Shown here: piece by piece, positions 49,641-58,039 of the stretch
Numbering within the stretch: position 1 is the first letter of the stretch
Layout: each line of letters starts with the position of its first letter
Origin: Ceratotherium simum simum
Taxonomy: Eukaryota; Chordata; Mammalia; Perissodactyla; Rhinocerotidae
Reading direction: 5' to 3'
Length of the DNA stretch: 64,000 nucleotides
Assembly (NCBI RefSeq): GCF_000283155.1
Contig: NW_004454229.1
Coordinates: 519,024-583,023 of the forward strand
The notes under the pieces: model-generated
Database searches by the model: none
What the model was told of the DNA's origin: nothing
What the model saw: only the letters and a program-made list of their open reading frames with translations
Translations under genes and position numbers: made by a program

Positions 49641-49830
49641 CCTCTGCTTGGGACCCAGACCTCACAAGGATCTAATTAAAGGCCTATTAGTCAAACTAAT
49701 TCCCGACATGACATCGGTTTGCATTAGACAAACATCTTTGACTTTTCAAACACTCTCTTGGGAGCTGGGACTTGATTGTGTGACATCTATTGATACATAA
49801 TCAGGGAAATGGCTGACAAGAAATCTGGCT
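49640..49830. promoter_or_regulatory. Candidate conserved non-coding element D
   Basis: AT-rich and repeat-free within GC-rich DNA. Seen: homeodomain site CTAATTAAAGG (49672-49682), ACTAATTC (49695-49702), CATCTTTGAC (49733-49742, TCF/LEF-like) and TGATTGTGTGACA (49773-49785), where TGATTG resembles a PBX half-site and TGACA a MEIS/PREP half-site. Activity is inferred. Confidence 0.45.
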
Positions 49831-50074
49831 GTCTGATGCCAGGGGCTGAGTGCTGGAAGGTCGTGAGGGCTGCTTTTATTCGTTTGGCAGGTGTTCAGCT
49901 TGTAAACCCTGTAGGGCACCGTTTCTCTGCAAGGTGATCCTTCTCGTTGGCTTGTGATTAGGTAAATGATAAAGATCTAATAGGGCCCTTGCTGGTGTCT
50001 GTGACCAGACCAGGACCCAGCACACAGTGGGTGTTGAGGAGCGGGGCAGAAGGAAAGGCTTGATTACAGCAGCC

Positions 50075-50145
50075 TGGTCCACAAGCAAATAAACACAGTC
50101 TCTGTCCTCATGGAGAGCAGAGGCCAGTGGGGTCGGTGTGCGCAT
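50075..50145 (-). mobile_element. L2-like fragment, antisense
   Basis: AAATAAACACAGTCTCTGTC, then CTCATGGAGAGCAGAGGCC. Confidence 0.4.
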
Positions 50146-50394
50146 GAGCAGTGACGCGGTGACCGAGTGCTGCAGCAGGACACGCGTGGGCTCTGGGAGC
50201 TCGAGGAGGGCGTGTCCACGTGTGCTTCCGAAGGCAGAGGCTGCACCTCACGCAGGGCTGGGTCTGAGGTACGTCTGCCTCGAGCATCAAGGATTCAGAC
50301 GTTGGTCCAGCCATGCAGAGCTGTTTACACATTCTCATTTGCTGTCTCCTTCATCCCATAATCATAAGCACCTGTGTGTGATGCCGTGGGTCAG

Positions 50395-50618
50395 AGTCAG
50401 GGCCCCACTGTGACCAGGATCAGGACTCAGTCTATAAAAGGATTAGCATTCAGGCATCATGTGGGCCTCGTCTGAGCTGGGCCTAGGGCTTAATCTATTA
50501 CTAGGTTCAGGGCTCAGTTTGCCATCCAGGATCAGGGCTGAGGCTATAAGAGGATCAGGGCTGAGACCGTGGTCAGCGTCAGGGCTCGGTCAGTAGCCAG
50601 GGTGGGGGCCCAGTCTTC
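50395..50618 (+). repeat. Degenerate minisatellite, period about 23-25 bp
   Basis: The words GATCAGGGCTGAG, GATCAGGACTCAG, GTTCAGGGCTCAG and GTCAGGGCTCGG start at about 50396, 50418, 50480, 50505, 50530, 50553 and 50578, most of them 23-25 bases apart. Linkers such as TCTATAAAAG and GCTATAAGAG also recur. About 8-9 diverged units. Not interspersed-repeat derived as far as I can tell. Confidence 0.8.
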
Positions 50619-50639
50619 TTTCCCTTCTGAAAGCTGTTG

Positions 50640-50735
50640 GAGGCAGGAAACAGTTCTTAACCATCTCTCTGTCATAATCTTGTTGCACAGTGAGTTCTCA
50701 GACAGTGTTTATTAAATTGAACTCTGCTGAGCTGA
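50640..50735 (+). mobile_element. L2 3' tail-like fragment, sense
   Basis: CATCTCTCTGTCATAATCTT, TTGCACAGTGAGTTCTCAGA and GTGTTTATTAAATTGAACTC. Weak. Confidence 0.35.
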
Positions 50736-51040
50736 GTCAGGAATGGTCACAGTCTTTGCAAGATTGTCCTGTAGCAAGGGAAACAGACAAAGGGCATTTT
50801 CTGAGTGACCCTGCATGGAGCGCTGCCCCATGGCCTTAAAGGTAGTGAGCTTCTTGTTACTGGAGGTGTGCAAGCACAGTCCCACATCCAGCTGAGGGAA
50901 CAGGAGGTTCTTGCCCCAGCAGGGAATGAGCCACAGTTCAGATATTTGGATTGTGGGCATCTAGCTCTGGGACACCCACCACCATGACAAGGAATCTGCA
51001 CAAACAGCAGCTGCCCAGTCCACAGCCGGGGGCCAGTCCC
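50735..51040. other. Unassigned sequence
   Basis: No gene or named repeat. Confidence 0.4.
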
Positions 51041-51310
51041 ACGCTTCCCGTTGTTCCCCATGCCTTCAGCTCGCCGGGGTCAGCCTCATCCATCAGCAGC
51101 GCTGCCTGTCATCGGGCTCTGACAGGCCCCTGGCCGCCAGGGTCTGCTGCTTGGTGAAAGCCCTTATTAAAATTAATCTCATTTTTACGACGGCATCATC
51201 TATCTTCTGTCCAGTGGGAACTCAGGGGTCACTGTATTTTTGTTTACTGTCAGCCTACTTCCTTTGGCCATAAATTGCTTTCCTTCCCAGCTGAGCTAGA
51301 GCTCTAGAGA
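51040..51310. promoter_or_regulatory. Candidate conserved non-coding element E, posterior-HOX-like site
   Basis: Repeat-free. Seen: AAAATTAATCT near 51168 (homeodomain), TTTTTACGAC at 51182-51191 (reverse complement GTCGTAAAAA, the known preference of HOX9-13 and CDX-like factors), AGGGGTCA near 51221 (nuclear-receptor half-site), TGTTTAC at 51241-51247 (exact forkhead core) and CCATAAATTG near 51270 (one mismatch from a CArG box). Function is inferred. Confidence 0.45.
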
Positions 51311-51319
51311 ACAACCCAA

Positions 51320-51341
51320 TTTTTTTTTTTTTTTTTTTTTT
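51320..51341 (+). repeat. Poly-T run (22 T)
   Basis: Uninterrupted T run between ACAACCCAA and AAATCAGC. There is no SINE or LINE body on either side, so it is not an evident retroposon tail. Confidence 0.9.
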
Positions 51342-51499
51342 AAATCAGCTCTGCTGGGGTTGCCTCATTTCTCTGGCCTCTGCTGCTGCCCTCCATCTGC
51401 TGTCTATCTGGGCAGTCTGACGATTTCAGTCTCTCCTGTCTCTAGGGGGCAGCCACCCACACTCTGTTCTTCTCTTCTTCTTGTCTAGAGAGTTTTTGT

Positions 51500-51590
51500 G
51501 CAAATTCAAGAGATATGTGCTGAGCATCTGTCACAGGCGGGGCCTTGTGGGAAGGCCACCAGGGAGCACAATCCAGCAGGAGAGACCAAA
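51500..51590 (-). mobile_element. L2-like fragment, antisense
   Basis: GATATGTGCTGAGCATCTGT, CACAGGCGGGGCCTTGTGGG and AAGGCCACCAGGGAGCACA. Confidence 0.4.
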
Positions 51591-51599
51591 AGGGTACAT

Positions 51600-52370
51600 G
51601 TATAGTGTTGCTATTCCTTCTGCCTAGAGTGCTCTTTCTCCCGGGGAACTCCTACTCATCCGTCAAAACCCAGCTCCAACCATGCCTGCTCTGGGAAGCC
51701 TTTCCTGATCCTCCTCCAAGACTGAGTTATTTGCCATGTCCTCTGTGTTTGCACAGAGGACTTCTTTTTATTGCAGCATTCTCATTCATGCTGTTTTGTA
51801 ATTATCTGTTTATGTGTTGTTCCTTGAAAGTGGAGAACATTTCTGTATTAGTTTCTTAGGGCTGCCATAACAAAGTACCACAAACCGGGTGGCTTGAAAC
51901 AACAGAAATTTATTCTGTCACAGTTCTGGAGGCTGGGAGTCCAAAATCAAGGTGTTGGCAGGGCCGTGCTCTCTCTGGAGCTTTTAGGAGAGAATCTGAC
52001 CTTGCCTACTTCAGCGTCTGGTAGCCCCAGACGTTCCTGGCTTGTGGCGGTATAACTCCAGTGTCTGCTGTCACGTGGCATTCACTTTTCCCGTGTGTCT
52101 GTGTCTCTTCTTGTAAGGACACGAGTCATATCGGATGAGGGGCCCACCCCACTCCAGCACGGCCTCATCTTAACTAATTATGTCTGCAATGACTCTATTT
52201 CCAGATAAGGTCACCAGTTCGGAGGTACCAGGTGTTAGGACGTCAACTCATCTTTTTGGAGAGACACAATTCAGCCCATTACCATCTCTTATTCATTATA
52301 TTCCCAGCATCTAGCACAACCCTTGGCATGAAGTAGGTCCTCAGGAGATTATGTCAAATAAATGAACACT
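51600..52370 (+). mobile_element. L2 LINE 3' end, sense, split by an LTR-type repeat
   Basis: Left 51600-51846: CTATTCCTTCTGCCTAGAGT, ACCCAGCTCCAACCATGCCT, GAAGCCTTTCCTGATCCTCC, AATTATCTGTTTATGTGTTG. Right 52290-52370: TTATATTCCCAGCATCTAGC, ACAACCCTTGGCATGAAGTA, GTCAAATAAATGAAC. Together they form one L2 3' end. Confidence 0.85.
51847..52288 (-). mobile_element. MaLR-like LTR inserted in L2, antisense
   Basis: TATTAGTTTCTTAGGGCTGC, CATAACAAAGTACCACAAAC, ACAACAGAAATTTATTCTGT, GAGGCTGGGAGTCCAAAATC, CCTCATCTTAACTAATTATG, then GAGACACAATTCAGCCCATT at the end. On the minus strand this gives an LTR with AATAAATTTC polyadenylation text. Well preserved; no coding sequence. Confidence 0.75.
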
Positions 52371-52619
52371 TACTTAAAAGATTAAATGAATATATAAAAT
52401 ACAAGGGAGCAAAATACATCAGCCCCAGTGAGAGAGACAAATGAGTGCTTCATACACCGAGTAGAAGAGAGACTAATTCCACCTGGGGGCTTCTGAGGGC
52501 ATTTCCATGGGGCTTTGAGGAGTAAGTAGAAGTTCAACTGATGGAAAGCTGAGGAGAAGGCAACAAAGGAGCAAAGTCATGGACTTAAGGTAGGGGCTAT
52601 TCACATCTACCTGATGGGC

Positions 52620-52715
52620 CAACCGAAGCTTGGAATGTAGACTTTATTTCACAGTCACACGGCTAGAAAGTGGCAGACGCAGCACTGAGACCCACATCTC
52701 TCCATTTCCAGTCAG
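52620..52715 (-). mobile_element. MIR fragment, antisense
   Basis: GACTTTATTTCACAGTCACA, CGGCTAGAAAGTGGCAGACG and ACTGAGACCCACATCTC. Confidence 0.6.
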
Positions 52716-53095
52716 ATTGTCTCCATTATTGTGTTTCTCTCTTGCATTAAAATTCAAGTTCCCTCTGTGGCCCCTGAAAGACCTGTGGCTTCTTTCTTGA
52801 GAAGAGTGTACTTGCCTCAAACAGGCAGATCACTGATGCTTCCCTTTGACACTTATTTACTTTATGTTTTTATCGTGGGTCTGTGGGCCCATTTAGTTTC
52901 CACTTTGGAAGCCCATTTTTCAGACTGGTGTGCAGAGGCAGAGAGGGCTTCAGCGTCTGGTCCCTTCAGGCTGCCACGGAGCAGGACAGGCCACAGGGAG
53001 ATGCTACTTACCTGCTCCCCCAAAGTGCCCCACATTCAACAATTCCTCCAGCATTTTTTAAAAAGCATGTGTTCATAGGACTACGGCAGGACCTG
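52715..53095. other. Unassigned sequence
   Basis: A 115-codon plus frame (52731-53078) has no recognisable domain. Confidence 0.35.
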
Positions 53096-53097
53096 TC

Positions 53098-53212
53098 CCA
53101 TGAGCTCCATGTGACCATTAAATGAGTTAACACGCGTGACGTGCTCAGAGCGGAGCTCTCAGAGCGGGCCTTGATAGGAGGGCTAGTTGCTGTCATTATT
53201 ATCGTATTGGAT
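53098..53212 (+). mobile_element. MIR 3' fragment, sense
   Basis: GTGACCATTAAATGAGTTAA, CACGCGTGACGTGCTCAGAG and GCTAGTTGCTGTCATTATTA. Confidence 0.6.
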
Positions 53213-53780
53213 GGAGCTTCACGTGCAGCGTGCGGGCAGAAGGGGGTTGGAAGGTCTGGATCTGTAATCTGCTATCTGTGATAATGATGACTTTTGGCTG
53301 GAGACGTTTAGAAAACTCCAGTCTCCTGTCAGCATCACTGTCACGGGGAGGCTGCTTCCTTCATGATGAGAGGGGTGATTGAGTAGAGTGAGGGGATGGG
53401 GTTTCAAAGCAGAATCTTCATGAACAAAGGCCACGAGGCAGCAGGTGAGGGCACATAGGTCTGGGAGGAAACCAGAGGTTTAGGAAGCAATCACGGATCA
53501 CCAACGAGACGAGGAAAAGAACATCACTTTGTGCCTATTCTGTGTATTTATTTCAGTCCTGCTCATCTTTTTCTATCACACTTTCTATATTCTTGTAACT
53601 GAATTTAATGTAATCTTTTAAAATTTACTGTTATTTGAATATAGAAAATGGCCAACAACTCAGGCTGGGGAAGTCAGAGGAGTCTTTGAGGACAGCTTCT
53701 TCCTCACCATCCTCCACGGGAAATCGCTTGCCACATGCTTTTGTCCCCTGCTTGCCCTCACATCTGTCCCCTTCTCCATT
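53212..53780. other. Unassigned sequence
   Basis: No gene or named repeat. AT-rich from about 53540 to 53645. Confidence 0.4.
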
Positions 53781-53784
53781 CGCC

Positions 53785-54395
53785 TTGTCTTCCTCGGCCC
53801 CGCTCACCTGGAGCCCTGCAGAGGCTCCCCTCGCTGGCGGGGAGGTCACCCCTCACCCTCTCCTGCCAGGGTGGAACCGCTCTGCCACTCCAGGGCTGGG
53901 ATAGCAAGACTGGCATTCAAGGCCCCCCAGGATTTGGCTCAACCTCTCTTTCCAAACCTCTTTCCCACCCCTGCCTCGACCATATCCTGCCCTCCTGCCA
54001 AACTGGACAGCTCGTATGGGAAAAGAAAGGAAAAACCATTAGGCCCTGAATGCAAAACCACAGTTAAAAAAAAGTGCACGTCTCTATAAAGTTTGTGATT
54101 CTTTTTTTCACCATGTTTCCTGAAATGACTTCCCAGCTCGCTCCCCTTTCTATCTACTAAACCTCCTCCCCTTGCCCCCACCAGTCATCCCAGCTCAACT
54201 TAGCAGGCCAGTTCCCCTCCCCAGCCTTGCCAGAGAAATTCATGTCTACTCAGAGCTTCCACAGCTCTTTATTTTTCCATTTCCTTCAACTTTTATCATT
54301 TTCTGCCTTGTATTATACTTATTTTTTGTATATCTCCTCTACCAAGCTCTGAGTTCCCTGAAGGAAAAAGCCATTTGTCATTCATTAACTCATTC
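53785..54395 (+). mobile_element. L2 LINE fragments, sense, around an unassigned segment
   Basis: 53895-54010 reads CTGGCATTCAAGGCCCCCCA and GGATTTGGCTCAACCTCTCT. 54190-54390 reads GCCAGTTCCCCTCCCCAGCC, TTTCAACTTTTATCATTTTC-like text and TACCAAGCTCTGAGTTCCCT. The 54018-54108 segment between them is not L2 as far as I can tell and recurs at 55596. Confidence 0.6.
54018..54108 (+). repeat. Local duplicate, copy 1
   Basis: Begins GGGAAAAGAAAGGAAAAACC and continues ATTAGGCCCTGAATGCAAAA, CCACAGTTAAAAAAAAG, then TCTATAAAGTTTGTGATTC. The same order occurs at 55596-55692 on the same strand. In the 39-bp core 54025-54063 the copies differ at four positions, all C here against T there. Confidence 0.75.
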
Positions 54396-54515
54396 ATTCA
54401 TTCATTCCATTGAATGTCCAACATGCCAGGTCTTATCCTATGCTGTGATGATACCAAGAGGAATAAGATAGGTCTTTGCCTCCAAAGAGTTCAACTCTCA
54501 ATTAAAAAGTCAAAT
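54395..54515 (-). mobile_element. L2 3' fragment, antisense, with (CATT)n
   Basis: CATTCATTCATTCATTCATT, then AACATGCCAGGTCTTATCCT, GTGATGATACCAAGAGGAAT and CTTTGCCTCCAAAGAGTTCA. Confidence 0.6.
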
Positions 54516-54518
54516 TAA

Positions 54519-54773
54519 GGGGGACAGCCCAGTGGCGTAGTGGTTAAGTCCGCACTCTGCTTCAGCAGCCCGGGATTCATGGGTTCGGATCCCGGGCACG
54601 GACCTATGCACTGCTTATCAAGCCCTGCTGTGGCAGCATCCCACGTATAAAGTAGAGGAAGATGGGCACAGATGTTAGCCCAGGGCCAATCTTCCTCAGC
54701 AAAAAGAGGAGGATTGGCAATGGATGTTAGTTAGCTCAGGGCTAATCTTTCTCACCAAAAAAAAAAAAAAAAA
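54519..54773 (+). mobile_element. ERE-type SINE, older form, with 15-bp target duplication
   Basis: GACAGCCCAGTGGCGTAGTG head (A box), GGTTCGGATCCCGGGCACGG (B box), CTGCTTATCAAGCCCTGCTG, CATCCCACGTATAAAGTAGA, two GGGCCAATCTTCCTCAGC-type tail units and a poly-A tail. A perfect direct repeat, AAAAAGTCAAATTAA, lies at 54504-54518 and 54774-54788. The body differs from the 5695 and 11453 copies (GTATAAAGTAGAGGAAGATG instead of ACAGCAACTAGAAGG), so it is a different ERE subfamily. Confidence 0.95.
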
Positions 54774-54794
54774 AAAAAGTCAAATTAAAAAGCC

Positions 54795-55595
54795 TCTGGT
54801 TCTTAGCCTTTGGGAGTCTTTGACTCCTTGGAGGTTTTAGTGAATGCCGTCCCTCACCAGCAAGAGTGTGCACACAAAATACTGTCTGCCACTCGGAGTG
54901 TTTCCAGACCCTCCGATGCCGTGAGGCAGGTTCAGTAGCTCCGATCTGAGGGAACAAAGGTGAACAGAGCACCTACTATGTGCCAGTTCCTGTAGAAGGT
55001 GCTTTTCCTGAATCATCTCTCAGTCACCACATACCCTAGCTGCCCCCGCCGACCTCTGCTCGGGTCGCGGGGCCCCCCCTTCCCTGCCCTGCTGAGGGAT
55101 GGAGGGGCAGTGTGGAGGCTGCTCTCAAAGGCCATGGTTTTGTGTTTCCCTAAGAAACGGTTTCCTCCTTTAGACTTGTCACTGGAACAGGACGGCCTCT
55201 GGCCACCAGCCTCACTGTGGGGAGGCGACTATATTTGGAAGTTAAAATGTCACAGGCCTGTCACACGAGAGCCTCCATCTGGGCCCCCCTGACATTCACG
55301 CCTGTGTCTGCCCATTACCGCCCTGGAGCAACAGGAAGGGGCGAGAAGAGTCTCTGGGCCTCGCTCTTCCGGAGCCGGGAGCCGTGGAAGTAAGGAGAAG
55401 GGGCGGTTCCGGGGGCGGGAGAGGAGACTCTGGTCTCCAAGGGGGCTGCTGCCTGGAGGTCTCCTGCTGCAGCACAGGCTCGGGACCCTGGTCCTTGAAT
55501 GTGGCCATCTTGTGTTTGCATGGAAGAACAATCTAGAAGGCTCTTCTTAGTCGCTTTTCCTTTCTTCTCCCTCCAGCAGAAGATTTGTGGTATCT
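54795..55595. other. Mostly unassigned; one MIR piece
   Basis: 54955-55035 has an antisense MIR 3' piece (GAGCACCTACTATGTGCCAG, TTCCTGTAGAAGGTGC). The rest is GC-rich DNA without a named repeat or exon. Confidence 0.45.
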
Positions 55596-55692
55596 GGGAA
55601 AAAAAAGAAAGGAAAAACTATTAGGTCTTGAATGTAAAACCACAGGACTTTTTAAAAAACTGTTTATTTTTCTGCAAAGTTTGTTTTTCTTC
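55596..55692 (+). repeat. Local duplicate, copy 2
   Basis: Begins GGGAAAAAAAAGAAAGGAAA and continues AACTATTAGGTCTTGAATGT, AAAACCACAGGAC, then TCTGCAAAGTTTGTTTTTC. It is collinear with 54018-54108 apart from small A- and T-run length changes. Confidence 0.75.
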
Positions 55693-55980
55693 CAATGAGA
55701 GCCAAGACGCTCTCTAACACCGGCCTCTGCTGGCGGCTGGGAGCGTGGAAAAGATTGCTCCACGTGGAAGAAGTCGGCCGATTGGGAAATAGCAGGCCCG
55801 AGCGGAGGGGGGTCTGATGCACATGTCTCCCCGCGAGTGGCCGTGTGTGGGAGAAGGAGGTTGTGTCTGAGGAGAGAGGGGCCAGGCGGACAATGAGGGC
55901 AACGTGTGGCCCGTCTTCACTGGAAAGAGAGCTCTCTGGACTTCAGGGCAAAAATGATGGCTGCCGGTTCCTGAAAGCCC
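55693..55980. other. Unassigned GC-rich sequence
   Basis: No named repeat. Has CTGCTGGCGGCTGGGAGCGT and GAAGTCGGCCGATTGGGAAA with scattered CpG, including an inverted CCAAT box (ATTGG, 55781-55785). It may be part of a conserved element. Confidence 0.35.
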
Positions 55981-55982
55981 GC

Positions 55983-56178
55983 TGTGGGCCCTGCTCTGAG
56001 CCCGGTGCTCTCTATTTATATCATTTGCTCCTCACCACAAACCTGTACTGTTACTACCATTTCACAACCGGGGAAACTGAGGCAAGAGAGTATAAGTAAT
56101 GATCCCACAGCAGCTAAGTGGTGCAGCTAGGCTTTGAACCTAGGCCAGTCTGATTCCCACGCCTTTGCTCCGAAGTTT
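55983..56178 (-). mobile_element. MIR SINE, antisense
   Basis: GCTCCTCACCACAAACCTGT, ACTGTTACTACCATTTCACA, GGGGAAACTGAGGCAAGAGA and GGCTTTGAACCTAGGCCAGT, then GCCTTTGCTC. Nearly full length. Confidence 0.85.
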
Positions 56179-56179
56179 G

Positions 56180-56352
56180 ATGTTATATAGTGTCTCTCAA
56201 GTGACTTTCGGCAAGTGACCTTTCTGTGCCTCAGTTTTCTGATCTGTAAAGTGGGTGTCATGGGATTTTTTTTTTAGGATTCAGTGAGAAGACAGGGGTC
56301 AAGCACTCAGAGCAGAGCCTTGCACATGGTTGCTCTGTGTTGGCTACACTAA
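56180..56352 (+). mobile_element. MIR SINE, sense
   Basis: CAAGTGACTTTCGGCAAGTG, ACCTTTCTGTGCCTCAGTTT, CTGATCTGTAAAGTGGGTG, AGAGCAGAGCCTTGCACATG. It abuts an antisense MIR, giving a tail-to-tail pair. Confidence 0.8.
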
Positions 56353-56604
56353 TAGTCACAATTGTGTGACATTGTTCCCAGGTTGTGCTTGGCAACTTGG
56401 TGTTGAGGGATGGGGAGGGGAAGCAGATTGGCTTCAGCGGGTGCACAGTCTGGTTGCACGGATAGGCCCACCCCAGGGGCCGCCTCTCCTGGCGAGGTCC
56501 CGAGTGCCAAGGCCCCCACGATGGGGACGTTGGGTCATTAACTCCTTCATTCCCAGTTGTGCTTTGCCTGCCCAGTGTGGCCAGGCCTTCTGTCCCTGCA
56601 GGGT

Positions 56605-56725
56605 TCACAGGGGAGGGGCGGATGTAGTTGCTGCCCTGATGGAGCCTACAGCTCCCTGGGGAGAACAGACGGGTCCGCAGACGATGACAACACAGTGTGG
56701 TCAGCACTGTGATGAAGGGACACAC
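56605..56725 (-). mobile_element. L2-like fragment, antisense
   Basis: TTGCTGCCCTGATGGAGCCT, ACAGCTCCCTGGGGAGAACA and GTGTGGTCAGCACTGTGATG. Confidence 0.55.
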
Positions 56726-57240
56726 TGTGACTGTGTCCGCCCCTCCCTCACACCCACCCTGTAGTCCACCTCGGCTCTGGCCTAGGCTGTCCCTCTGGTG
56801 CTCGGTGAATCCCTCCATCACTCAGGACTGACGCAGCTCCTCAAGTAGACTTTCCTTACACTCGCCACCCCCTTCTGCTCTCCACGCTCCTCATGCTCAT
56901 CCCTGGCAGCCGGCATCTCCATGGCAGCCTTGCCCTCGTCTACACCCGGGTCGTTGCCTGCACGGGTGGGGACTCGAGCGCCTCACACTGCACCTAGCAC
57001 ACGCTCAGGGAGTCTTCACTGCACTTGTATAACTCTGAGTTTTACCCCTCAAAAGTAGGTTTGCCCTTCTGTCAATCACACCAAAGGAACCGCCAGAACA
57101 GGGTGACTTCTGGCTCCGAGAGGAGGAAGGAGGGGTGGCTTGGGTGGGCAGGGAAGGCTTTCTGGCCACAGCTGTTGCAGCAAGCCTGATAATGGAGCGC
57201 ACGCCCTGGAGGTGGACAAACACAGGGGGTGGACCAAGCG
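56725..57240. other. Unassigned sequence
   Basis: No gene or named repeat. The 187-codon minus and 144-codon plus frames around 56258-56821 overlap MIR and L2 pieces and have no domain signature. Confidence 0.4.
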
Positions 57241-57244
57241 CATC

Positions 57245-57432
57245 CACACTTGCACTGAGGCCCCTCAGTGACCTATGGAGTCTCAGTTTCCACATCTGTG
57301 AAAGGGGTGACAATAGCACCTACCTCACAGGCTTGTCAGGAACTAAATGAGACTGTAAATATAAAGCACTGAGCACAGGGCATCTGGCACGTGGTCAGAG
57401 ACCAACAAATGTCAGTTGTGGTCATTGTCATT
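57245..57432 (+). mobile_element. MIR SINE 3' two-thirds, sense
   Basis: GAGTCTCAGTTTCCACATCT, GTGAAAGGGGTGACAATAGC, ACCTACCTCACAGGCTTGTC, AAATATAAAGCACTGAGCAC. Confidence 0.85.
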
Positions 57433-57589
57433 ATCAGGGCAGTGATGACAAGGGCCAACCAACGCTGGCCAGTCCAGCCACGGTGGCGGTCAACTACTTT
57501 CTCTCTTTAAGAGTGACTTACTCCAGAGGCACTGAGAGAGCCACTGAGGCATCACCCTCCTTCCTGGAGGAGAGAGAAACCTGTGTCTC

Positions 57590-57912
57590 TATGTAACAGT
57601 CACATTTTCAATGCACAGCTCCTGTGTGGGGCCCCTCCTCCGAGAAGCTTTCCCTGACCGCACCAGCCTCCTCTCTGCACTGGCTCCTCTCCCCTCTTTG
57701 AGGTCTCCCGGCACGTAGCATCCAAGCTGCCCATTTGGCTCTTGATTACAGACAGTCTGGGCTGCTCTCTAATTGCTTTCTCTGTGTATGAGCTTGTCTG
57801 CCGGCCAGATCACAAGATCTGTAAGAGTAATGAGTGCATCTCATTTACGTCTCAAAACACCAAACACCGTTCTTTCCGCGTAGCAGGAATTTGGTCAGTG
57901 AAATGCTGACCT
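57590..57912 (+). mobile_element. L2 LINE 3' fragment, sense
   Basis: CTCCGAGAAGCTTTCCCTGA, CCGCACCAGCCTCCTCTCTG, TTGCTTTCTCTGTGTATGAG, GATCACAAGATCTGTAAGAG, then TAGCAGGAATTTGGTCAG. Confidence 0.75.
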
Positions 57913-58039
57913 AACTGCCTGAAAACACCTGAGGTTTACTTGTCGTAAGAGAACCATCTGGAGTAGAAACATGGGTAACGGACAGAGTTCCACAGAAACA
58001 GAACTGTAAATGGCCTAGACCTATGAAAAAAAGGTTTAA

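Noticed and set aside
50395..50618. CRISPR-like array at the 23-25 bp minisatellite
   Set aside because: Units are contiguous and diverged, there are no unique spacers between constant repeats, and the host is a mammal.
56258..56821. 187-codon minus frame
   Set aside because: Overlaps a sense MIR and an L2 piece and opposes a 144-codon plus frame; neither shows domains.
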